A stretch of 64,000 bases of DNA from NCBI GenBank assembly GCA_013287985.1, contig JABDCT010000003.1, positions 1-64,000 of the forward strand, given 5' to 3'. The notes beneath the pieces are model-generated. The model searched no databases. It was given only the letters and a program-made list of their open reading frames with translations, and had not been told where the DNA came from. Numbering within the stretch: position 1 is the stretch's first letter; each line of letters opens with the position of its first letter. This document shows positions 58,520-64,000 of this stretch, one piece after another. The stretch is from Chlamydiota bacterium. GTDB lineage: Bacteria; Chlamydiota; Chlamydiia; Chlamydiales; Rhabdochlamydiaceae. The translations under genes were made by a program, and so were the position numbers.

Positions 58520-58915
58520 ATGGCCGAAAAGAAAGCAAAATCAGCACCAGCTAAGCAAGCTGCACCTAAAGCAGCGCCTGCTAAACCACAGCCTGGCGTG
58601 AAGCCGCTCAGCAAATCAAAAATCCGCATCCGCCTGAAAGGGTACGATCAGCGCGTTCTGGATAGAGCGACTGAAGACATCGTAGAGACAGCAAAGCGCA
58701 CCGGCGCACGTATTGCAGGACCTATTCCCCTGCCCACACGTCGCGAGATCTACACCGTCCTCCGTTCTCCTCACGTCGACCGCAAGTCGCGCGAGCAGTT
58801 CGAGATGCGCACACATATCCGCCTTCTCGACATCCTGAACCCGACACCCGACACGATCGACAAACTGAAAGTCCTTCCTGTCGCCGCCGGCGTTGATATC
58901 AAGATCAAAGCCTAA
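58520..58915 (+). CDS. rpsJ: ribosomal protein S10 with Ala/Lys/Pro-rich N-terminal extension
   Basis: 131 residues from the ATG at 58520 (AAAGAGG upstream). The S10 body begins at about residue 33 ([20 protein letters not shown]) and has [20 protein letters not shown] and [20 protein letters not shown]. The first 30 residues ([20 protein letters not shown]...) are an extra low-complexity basic tail not found in standard S10 of about 103 residues. It could be a start-site artefact only if translation began near residue 33, but no ATG or ribosome site exists there. Confidence 0.94.
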   Translation: MAEKKAKSAPAKQAAPKAAPAKPQPGVKPLSKSKIRIRLKGYDQRVLDRATEDIVETAKRTGARIAGPIPLPTRREIYTVLRSPHVDRKSREQFEMRTHIRLLDILNPTPDTIDKLKVLPVAAGVDIKIKA

Positions 58916-58923
58916 ATAAATAA

Positions 58924-58951
58924 GGCGCGAGACATCTCTCGCGCCTTTTTT
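58924..58951 (+). terminator. str operon terminator
   Basis: A perfect 9-bp stem (GGCGCGAGA / TCTCGCGCC) with a 4-nt loop is followed by TTTTTT, 8 bp past the rpsJ stop. Confidence 0.92.
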
Positions 58952-58959
58952 CATTCTAA

Positions 58960-59076
58960 TCACCTATTTGCTCTTTCAAAAAAAAGCTATCTTTATTACA
59001 TTTTTATTTGTTTTATAATTAAACTGCTATTTAGTATACTTCTATTATTGCAAAAATAATGAGGTTTTAACTATAT
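58960..59076 (+). promoter_or_regulatory. AT-rich leader of the 298-residue membrane protein gene
   Basis: About 115 bp of mostly A/T. TATACT (59035-59040), preceded at 17 bp by TTTATA, is the best promoter candidate. GAGG at about 59060 is weak as a Shine-Dalgarno, being well upstream of the ATG. Confidence 0.4.
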
Positions 59077-59973
59077 ATGTCAAATATTACATTAAACTAC
59101 GCGCATCGTGAATATAAAAACGATTTTACTGCAGATCAAACTGCTAGTTTTGCTAAACGCTTAGCAGTCAGTTCACTTCCATTTTTAGCCCTTTATAAAC
59201 CATTTACCGCTCCTATCATGCTAGTAACTAGTGCTCTGCGCGTCTATAACTCGATCAATAACTTAAATGAATGCTCTAATGAAGATTTTAATTACGCCGC
59301 CCTGGAGACTACACTTGCTGTTTCAGCGCTTACCTTGATGATTTTCTCTCTGCCTATTGGAATGCTCATTACCACGGGTCATGATCTACTAAAAGAGACA
59401 TTTCAGCTTATAGAACACCTTGAAAAAGAAGATTATACTCGAGCTTTCGAAAGCATAGCACATATCGTGAACGGAGGACTCTACGCGGCTCTCATTCTTT
59501 CAGGATACGGAGCAGTAAATATTTTAATCGCCTCCCTCTCCACACAGATCGCGCTTGGTCTATATCATGCCGTGAAAGAATTCAATAAAGGAAACAACAT
59601 TGAAGGCTTCGCTCATTTAGGAATGGCTTACATACGCAGTTGCCAACTTCAACAAGTTTTAGCGGCTCTCCAACCTGAAGCCATTAAGCCTACACCCAAG
59701 CAGACACCTACCTATGAAAAAGTTCCAGGCAAGGCACAATATGGCGGCGGGGATTGGAGTCATCTCGTCAAAACAGGAAACGGCCTTACACTTGAACAAG
59801 CTTACGAAAAGGCAAATAGTGATCCTAATATCACCTTTTTCTTCCGCGCCAACCAAACTTTCTACGCTGGAAATCACTTAATTGAGAGTGGTAAGACTTA
59901 TTTCTTTTCAGGCACACCTGAATGGGGAGAAGCAGGCCATTGGGCTGATGGTTATGTAAAAACCTACAAATAA
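59077..59973 (+). CDS. membrane protein with C-terminal domain shared with the protein at 41196
   Basis: 298 residues. Hydrophobic segments at about 25-50, 70-105 and 130-165 make a bilobed membrane part resembling inclusion-membrane proteins. A linker (KPTPKQTPTYEKVPG) leads into the C-terminal domain of about 85 residues: AQYGGGDWSHLV, FFFRANQ, YFFSGTPEWGEA, WADGYVKTYK. This is clearly related to the exported protein at 41196-41582. The upstream leader is AT-rich; a terminator follows. Function unknown. The domain could face the host cytosol or periplasm depending on topology. Confidence 0.75.
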   Translation: MSNITLNYAHREYKNDFTADQTASFAKRLAVSSLPFLALYKPFTAPIMLVTSALRVYNSINNLNECSNEDFNYAALETTLAVSALTLMIFSLPIGMLITTGHDLLKETFQLIEHLEKEDYTRAFESIAHIVNGGLYAALILSGYGAVNILIASLSTQIALGLYHAVKEFNKGNNIEGFAHLGMAYIRSCQLQQVLAALQPEAIKPTPKQTPTYEKVPGKAQYGGGDWSHLVKTGNGLTLEQAYEKANSDPNITFFFRANQTFYAGNHLIESGKTYFFSGTPEWGEAGHWADGYVKTYK

Positions 59974-59987
59974 CCTATTCTCTCTAC

Positions 59988-60014
59988 CCCGGCTTTATGG
60001 TCGGGGTTTTTCTA
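59988..60014 (+). terminator. terminator of the membrane protein gene
   Basis: The stem ACCCCGGC / GTCGGGGT (one G-T mismatch) with a short loop is followed by TTTTTC, 15 bp past the stop. It also reaches into the end of the convergent MazG-like gene. Confidence 0.7.
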
Positions 60015-60405
60015 TTTCAGGATACTTGTCCGGATCATTAAGACAATAGCGTTCACCAAAGCTACCCTCCGGATGCTCGGCAATAGTTACGTACTTGCGC
60101 CCTTCAAATCCACCGCGCTCAGCGCGCTTCTTAACTCGCAGATTTTCTATTTCCTCCATCGAAATTCCATGTGCAGCACAAACTGCCTCAATCATTTCCA
60201 ATAGATCTGCTAATTCAACAGAAAGCTCCTGCCGTGATTTCGCGGCGATAACCTCTTTGGCTTCTTCAACGAGTTTCAACCGCAGCTGCTCATCATATTT
60301 CGCGTCATCAAGGCGCTTCCAGTGGACAACAGAGCCCTGCGCTTCCAGTTGCTCGACCGCCAGATCGCGCCACATTTTGTTTTGTAAAAAGGTCCGCATT
60401 TTCAT
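59995..60405 (-). CDS. MazG/HisE-like nucleotide pyrophosphohydrolase
   Basis: 136 residues. Helical NTP-pyrophosphohydrolase pattern KLVEEAKEVIAA (EExxE type) with ELADLLEMIEAVC (ExxD), the Mg-binding acidic residues of the all-alpha NTPase group. The C-terminal extension with GERYCLNDPDKYPE is unusual. The family removes pyrophosphate from nucleotides (house-cleaning) or from phosphoribosyl-ATP. No histidine-pathway gene is nearby, so house-cleaning is more likely. Upstream lies the broken higB. Confidence 0.75.
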   Translation of the reverse strand: MKMRTFLQNKMWRDLAVEQLEAQGSVVHWKRLDDAKYDEQLRLKLVEEAKEVIAAKSRQELSVELADLLEMIEAVCAAHGISMEEIENLRVKKRAERGGFEGRKYVTIAEHPEGSFGERYCLNDPDKYPEIEKPRP

Positions 60406-60526
60406 ATGTTGCTCCCAAATTAGCGCTTTTTTGGATCCGCGTCAAGACTTTGAGCCACACCAAAATCTTTAGCGAATAATCCTTGTATCGTATACCCTTT
60501 CAAGGTATAAAGCATAATAGGATTGA

Positions 60527-60604
60527 ACAATAAATGACCAGTGGAGAATTGTTTTTGGCTGGGATAAACAACCATATGATGTTCGAATCATAGACTACCA
60601 TTGA
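60527..60604 (+). pseudogene. higB toxin remnant (C-terminal part)
   Basis: In frame before higA, the codons read INDQWRIVFGWDKQPYDVR then IIDYH-stop, the typical C-terminus of HigB-type toxins (ribosome-dependent mRNA interferases of the RelE fold). A TGA stands immediately upstream in frame (60524-60526). A short piece resembling the preceding HigB strand (YRIPFQGIKHNRIEQ) is found in another frame at about 60485-60530 and ends in TAA. The first half of the toxin is missing. The toxin is therefore inactivated by truncation and frameshift. Confidence 0.75.
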
Positions 60605-60612
60605 GACAAATT

Positions 60613-60915
60613 ATGAAAAGAAAACCTACTTCTCCTGGTGAAATTCTTAGCGAAGAATTTTTAAAACCCTTGAATATGACTCAAAAAGAGTTAGCTGAGC
60701 ATTTGAATTGCGATTATAAAGTGATCAATCGGATCATCAATGAGAGAGCCAGCGTGTCTCCTGAAATGGCCATTAAACTAGGCGCAGCATTCAACACAAC
60801 ACCCGATTTCTGGCTAAATGCTCAGATGGCAATGGATTTATGGTCGTTGCGTAGCCAAAAGCCAAAGATCCGCTCTTTAATTGGAAGACGACGTAGAACT
60901 AAATCGCTTTCTTAA
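60613..60915 (+). CDS. higA: HigA-type antitoxin (orphan)
   Basis: 100 residues from the ATG at 60613. HTH domain of HigA/VapI type: SPGEILSEEFLKPLNMTQKE then LAEHLNCDYKVINRIINERA, with SPEMAIKLGAAFNTTPDFWL (the family NTTPxFWLNxQ block). HigA represses its own operon and neutralises HigB. The toxin gene in front is broken, so this antitoxin probably persists alone, as regulator or as anti-addiction. The C-terminus is basic (GRRRRTKSLS). It overlaps the convergent EEP gene by 4 bp. Confidence 0.87.
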   Translation: MKRKPTSPGEILSEEFLKPLNMTQKELAEHLNCDYKVINRIINERASVSPEMAIKLGAAFNTTPDFWLNAQMAMDLWSLRSQKPKIRSLIGRRRRTKSLS

Positions 60916-62069
60916 ACAGGTATCGAGCATTGGACGGCGAGGTGGTCGGACGCCCCGCGCATGCGCAGAATCTTAGCCTCTTGAGACATTTTCGCTTCAG
61001 GGAGGAGAATATGATCGAGGCATCCCCAATAGACGGGCCATTTGTCATAGGAGAGATCCCATCCTACATTAGGACGGGCGGGATCCTGTTCTGGAAGAAG
61101 GGCAAAAAAGGTTCCGTTCTCATTTTCGCATGAAAGTCTTGTAAATCCCTGCAACCATGGACTTCTGTCATTGAAATCACCACTAAGAATAACAGAATCT
61201 GACTTTAGAGCATGCTGACTGACATACTTGTCGATCAGTTCTTTGCATGCATGCAACTGCCTCGAGCGACACGCATGGACTTGCCCCATATCCCTCTCTA
61301 CCCAAGGGAGAATAGAGAAACCCGCGTTGAGATGGATATTGAAAATAGCCGCTTTTTTCTCAGGCATGACAACTGTTGCAGCTAAGACGCCCTTGTTAGC
61401 AAAATAGTCGGCGCCTGTGGCTTCATTGTGCGGTAAGAAGGCGGGGTTTTCTAAGGGATATTTGCTCAGCATGAGAAGACCGCTATTGAGGCTCCATGCG
61501 TGATGGCCCACGTTATAGATCGCGTAGGGGTAGTGTCCTCTCTTTTGCAGCTCTCCCACTAAAGACTCTGCCAAATCTTCATCGAAGGCTTCTTGGAGGC
61601 AAACCACATCAGCATCTGTTTCGACGATTGCTTCAACAATGGTATTCAATCTCTCTTTACCGGATCTCAAATACCAACTCGCATCGACGCATTCAAGGCC
61701 TAATGAGGCATTATACGTAACGAGTTTCAATGCGGAAGGCTGCACTGCAGGGGGATGCTGGAGCTGCCTGATGACAAAATCATTACGAAAGAGAGAGACG
61801 CAGGCAAGTATGCCTTTACCCACAAGCCATGGGAGCAATCCGATGATCAGAAAAAAGAGGACTTGAGCTACCAGACAAACGCGGCGGATCATCTCGTTAA
61901 AAAGACTCATCTCATGATCGTAATACCCGGGGTTCCAGGGTTTGGTGACGCGAATCAGTTGTGTCGCCGCTAAAGCAAGAGGTTCTGTCAACCGACGACC
62001 CATCCACTCCACTCCGTGGAGTAGAGGATTTTCATGATTATGAGGATAGGCGCTTGTTACAGACATCAT
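60912..62069 (-). CDS. endonuclease/exonuclease/phosphatase (EEP)-fold hydrolase with membrane segment
   Basis: 385 residues. A strong hydrophobic helix at about 64-92 (CLVAQVLFFLIIGLLPWLVG and onwards). The EEP domain from about 112 has LVTYNASLGLE, DADVVCLQEAFDEDL (Glu metal ligand), SLNSGLLMLSKYP, FNIHLNAG, VILSGDFNDRSPW and RGASDHLAVQC (catalytic Asp-His). The fold covers DNase I, sphingomyelinase and inositol-phosphate phosphatases; the NSGL and HLNAG pieces resemble the neutral sphingomyelinase side. A membrane-anchored lipid hydrolase directed at host membranes is plausible but unproven. It lies 3 bp after the M50-like gene. Confidence 0.82.
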   Translation of the reverse strand: MMSVTSAYPHNHENPLLHGVEWMGRRLTEPLALAATQLIRVTKPWNPGYYDHEMSLFNEMIRRVCLVAQVLFFLIIGLLPWLVGKGILACVSLFRNDFVIRQLQHPPAVQPSALKLVTYNASLGLECVDASWYLRSGKERLNTIVEAIVETDADVVCLQEAFDEDLAESLVGELQKRGHYPYAIYNVGHHAWSLNSGLLMLSKYPLENPAFLPHNEATGADYFANKGVLAATVVMPEKKAAIFNIHLNAGFSILPWVERDMGQVHACRSRQLHACKELIDKYVSQHALKSDSVILSGDFNDRSPWLQGFTRLSCENENGTFFALLPEQDPARPNVGWDLSYDKWPVYWGCLDHILLPEAKMSQEAKILRMRGASDHLAVQCSIPV

Positions 62070-62072
62070 TCT

Positions 62073-62684
62073 TTATACCAGGAGAATCATTCCGGCTATA
62101 GCCGCTGCACTTAAAGCCACGGCCGAGAGCATAAGAAGTGCGGAAAAATAGTATTGCAATGCTCCAGCTTCATAGATTTGTGTCCAGTCGCCCCAATTGT
62201 TTATGATATTATAGAGCTCAATGGATATCCACACGACGGAACCAAAGCCCACGAGAGCAGCCAGGGGAATACCGATGGGAAGGGGTAAAAAAATCGCTGA
62301 CGCGGCTGCAGCGACTAATTTTGCAGATTCAAAAACAATTCCCACTAATGGACCTGATAAATAAAAAAATAGAGGCCTCTTTTCAAATATCTCAGGAACG
62401 GGCTGCGTCATCCCGCCAAAAATATTTGTATATATAGTAATTTTTGAACGAACTCCTTCAAGAAACCAGCCGGCTATCGCATGACCCATTTCGTGGATCA
62501 AGACGTGCAGGCGGGTCAGTGTTATGACGGAGATAAAAGGATCAGTTACAAACCATTCTACTATATAGGCAAAAGATAAATTTGAATTATTAAAGATATT
62601 GCTTGCTTCTTTAAATTCAACAGGGGTACCTAACACAGTGTACTCCCCACCAGAACCAAATAATAAAGAATTTAAAATAGTCAT
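62073..62684 (-). CDS. M50-like membrane metalloprotease
   Basis: 203 residues. The zinc motif HEMGH lies in RLHVLIHEMGHAIAGWFLEG (about residue 65), followed by RPLFFYLSGPLVGIVFESA, and three more hydrophobic helices. The HExxH plus a later membrane helix suits the M50 (site-2 protease-like) group, but the usual NPDG-type second motif is not obvious. Substrate unknown. TATAATTATTGC precedes the ATG, an AT-rich leader as for other lineage-specific genes. It is directly followed by the EEP-hydrolase gene, probably cotranscribed. Confidence 0.7.
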   Translation of the reverse strand: MTILNSLLFGSGGEYTVLGTPVEFKEASNIFNNSNLSFAYIVEWFVTDPFISVITLTRLHVLIHEMGHAIAGWFLEGVRSKITIYTNIFGGMTQPVPEIFEKRPLFFYLSGPLVGIVFESAKLVAAAASAIFLPLPIGIPLAALVGFGSVVWISIELYNIINNWGDWTQIYEAGALQYYFSALLMLSAVALSAAAIAGMILLV

Positions 62685-62709
62685 GCAATAATTATAGCAT
62701 GAATACTAA

Positions 62710-63060
62710 TTAATATGGAGGATAATTAGGATAATTAGGGTCTGCTTCGTAGATTAGATCGTAGGCAGGGCGGCTTTCGACCTTCATGCGCTTGGAAACC
62801 ACCTGGCCATTGACGACCTTGATGAAGTAGTGGTTTTCATAGGCGAGCTCGTCATTCTGAGAGACGCGCTCGATATACTGATACTCTTCCACACCATCAC
62901 ATAGGCAGCGAACGGAATAGGGCTCACCCAGCAGACACATCAGATCGGAGATAGAAGCACCAAGTAACACGTCATCGTACTGCTGGCGCGACATCGCAGA
63001 AGAATAGGAGTTGCACGCGCAAGCGAGCAGAATTAGAGAGAAGAGGAAACTATTTTTCAC
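62710..63060 (-). CDS. BamE/SmpA-like lipoprotein
   Basis: 116 residues from a GTG at 63060; the longer frame from 63351 is read through the palindrome and is rejected. Lipobox ILLACAC. The mature part has YDDVLLGASISDLMCLLGEP, the short-motif helix of BamE/SmpA proteins, then strands ending YFIKVVNGQVVSKRMKVESR. BamE belongs to the outer-membrane beta-barrel assembly machine. The only candidate ribosome site (GATAGG) is in the end of the palindromic element at 63065-63233. Confidence 0.72.
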   Translation of the reverse strand: MKNSFLFSLILLACACNSYSSAMSRQQYDDVLLGASISDLMCLLGEPYSVRCLCDGVEEYQYIERVSQNDELAYENHYFIKVVNGQVVSKRMKVESRPAYDLIYEADPNYPNYPPY

Positions 63061-63064
63061 CTTT

Positions 63065-63233
63065 GAACCTATCTTAGTAATAAATTTCAGTCGATCTTCT
63101 GGATTATTTTGGCCGATTTTCGACCCCATTTTGGGGGGTAATATCGACCTCAGTATATAACCCCCCAAAATGGGGTCGAAAATCGGCTCAAAAGAACCAG
63201 AAAATCGACGAAAGATATTACTAAGATAGGTTC
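63065..63233. repeat. palindromic element, family 2, copy E (169 bp)
   Basis: Centred at 63149. The outer arms GAACCTATCTTAGTAATA and TATTACTAAGATAGGTTC pair. The linkers are those of copy D (GTCGAT...GGATTATTTTGGCC on the left, GGCTCAAAAGAACC...ATCGACGAA on the right, swapped in orientation). The inner arms are GATTTTCGACCCCATTTTGG and CCAAAATGGGGTCGAAAATC, with AATATCGACCTCAGTATATA in the middle. The right end codes for the last residues (NLS) and stop of the upstream gene; the left end holds the ribosome site of the BamE-like gene. Confidence 0.9.
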
Positions 63234-63676
63234 TTGCGCCAAATCTTGCCTTTGATTGTCGTGCGCAGCTGATCGCTCGTCGCATATTCGCCGCACATGA
63301 TGTAAGTGCCGTCGCTCTGTTTCTCATAAAATTCATATCCTTCGAAGCCAATATCTGCTGCCCGGAATTCCCAGGCGATCAATTTGTCTTTAATGATACC
63401 CTTTCCCGTTACTTTTCCTAAAGTCAAGTTTTCAAGCTCGATGAGGAAGTTGTTCACAGTAAAATCGAAAAGGGCAAACTGGTTCTGCATGACATCAGAG
63501 AGACCTTTAATCTGTATCTCTTGCAGGCATTCGATGAGTCCACTGGGATTCTTTTTTGTCGCAGTCCAGCGGGTGTGGAAAGGGAGCTCCTCTTCCACCA
63601 TCGAGAGTTGGATCTTCCCTTCGCCTAACCAGTCTGAAGGGGATAATAAAAACGCGTGTTGCTGTTGTTCACTCAT
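63221..63676 (-). CDS. hypothetical protein, possibly lipid- or heme-binding beta fold
   Basis: 151 residues with no family I recognise. Predicted mostly beta: LSPSDWLGEGKIQLSMVEEE, FHTRWTATKK, LGKVTGKGIIKDKLIAWEFR, SDGTYIMCGEYATSDQLRTT and a final IKGKIWRK. The strand pattern resembles small beta-barrel or DUF1579-like proteins. No signal peptide. It overlaps rodA by 4 bp, and its last three codons plus stop lie in the palindromic element. Confidence 0.65.
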   Translation of the reverse strand: MSEQQQHAFLLSPSDWLGEGKIQLSMVEEELPFHTRWTATKKNPSGLIECLQEIQIKGLSDVMQNQFALFDFTVNNFLIELENLTLGKVTGKGIIKDKLIAWEFRAADIGFEGYEFYEKQSDGTYIMCGEYATSDQLRTTIKGKIWRKNLS

Positions 63677-64000
63677 GAGAACATGAACCTTCTGCTATAA
63701 ATGCTTTGCAAAATCCCTAGAGCCGTCATCGTCGAAAGAACAGATGACCCTCCATAGGAGACTAAAATTAGGGGCACTCCGGTGATCGGCAAAAACCCAC
63801 TCATCATGCCCACGTTGATGAGGATGTGCGCAGCCAGGTAAACCGTTATCCCGGCCGATAGCAGCCGCCCGAAACGATCCTTGGCCACTGCCGTCACTTG
63901 AAAACAAAAATAGATCAAAAGGAAAAAAATGCCGAGAAGGATTGTAACTCCCACAAGCCCAAACTCTTCTGCAAACGCGGCGAAGACAGAATCGGTATGA
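63673..64000 (-). CDS. rodA: rod-shape-determining protein RodA (C-terminal part, runs off window)
   Basis: The frame is open from the window edge. Visible are TDSVFAAFAEEFGLVG and VTILLGIFFLLIYFCFQVTA (SEDS helix), and the conserved C-terminal HILINVGMMSGFLPITGVPL-type block followed by SYGGSSVLSTM. RodA is the SEDS glycosyltransferase that polymerises lipid II and works with MreB; in chlamydiae it acts in septal peptidoglycan. The stop overlaps the next gene by 4 bp. RodA is preferred to FtsW because of the MMSGFLPITGVPL form. Confidence 0.88.
   Translation of the reverse strand, partial: HTDSVFAAFAEEFGLVGVTILLGIFFLLIYFCFQVTAVAKDRFGRLLSAGITVYLAAHILINVGMMSGFLPITGVPLILVSYGGSSVLSTMTALGILQSIYSRRFMFS

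Noticed and set aside
63061-63351. N-terminal extension of the BamE-like lipoprotein
   Set aside because: The frame runs through the palindromic element and the end of the upstream gene; the lipoprotein signal begins at the GTG at 63060.

Overview
The window comes from a member of the Chlamydiota outside the classical Chlamydiaceae. The reasons are: a 16S rRNA 5' end typical of the phylum; a short Hc1-type histone (hctA) next to rlmD and yajC, an order I recall from Chlamydia trachomatis; the nrdR-dksA-lspA block; a zinc-type ABC transporter beside rplU-rpmA-obgE; and tsp next to rpsL-rpsG-fusA-rpsJ. An NADP-type isocitrate dehydrogenase and a MOMP-like beta-barrel family protein point to an environmental (amoeba- or arthropod-associated) lineage with a fuller TCA cycle than Chlamydia. 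I cannot name genus or species.

Layout. 1-6.1 kb: end of a purple-acid-phosphatase-like gene, a 1,087-residue coiled-coil protein, yajC, rlmD, hctA. 6.2-10.7 kb: a CopA-type ATPase, a class IV aminotransferase, membrane proteins and a Gfo/Idh oxidoreductase. 10.75-15.8 kb: one 16S-23S-5S operon on the minus strand with no spacer tRNA. 16-27 kb: nhaD-kdsD, icd, an alanine/Na+ symporter, an outer-membrane protein lacking a signal peptide, a 2-oxoacid dehydrogenase E2, lpxK-gmhA, and two lineage-specific proteins with Pro-directed Ser/Thr linkers. 27-38 kb: a ZntA-type ATPase, asd, an MFS exporter, three RNA-modification genes, and an F-box protein with a cysteine-rich N-terminus. 38-48 kb: cinA, lspA, dksA, nrdR, tRNA-Ser, the znuACB-like operon, a run of three tiny basic ORFs (35, 50 and 41 codons), rplU-rpmA-obgE and a secreted or anchored nuclease. 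48-64 kb: a BON lipoprotein, an FAD monooxygenase, a HAD phosphatase, a sialidase-like protein, tRNA-Phe, tsp, the str operon, a MazG-like protein, an orphan higA with a broken higB, an EEP-fold hydrolase, an M50-like protease, a BamE-like lipoprotein and the end of rodA.

The most unusual content is non-coding. At least two families of long, nearly perfect palindromes (81-169 bp) sit at gene 3' ends. Each is built from conserved linkers alternating with stem segments whose sequence differs completely between copies while base pairing is kept, and the core is flipped relative to the outer arms in one copy of each family. The outermost stem is a copy of the neighbouring gene end, so the element carries the stop codon of the upstream gene and, at its other end, the Shine-Dalgarno of the downstream gene. 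A related palindrome uses the 3' end of tRNA-Phe as one arm. A third, single-copy 238-bp nested palindrome lies between gmhA and zntA.

Other points worth following up are an uncharacterised domain of about 85 residues shared by two proteins 18 kb apart, very AT-rich leaders in front of most lineage-specific genes, and candidate host-directed proteins (F-box, EEP hydrolase, sialidase-like, SP/TP-linker proteins).
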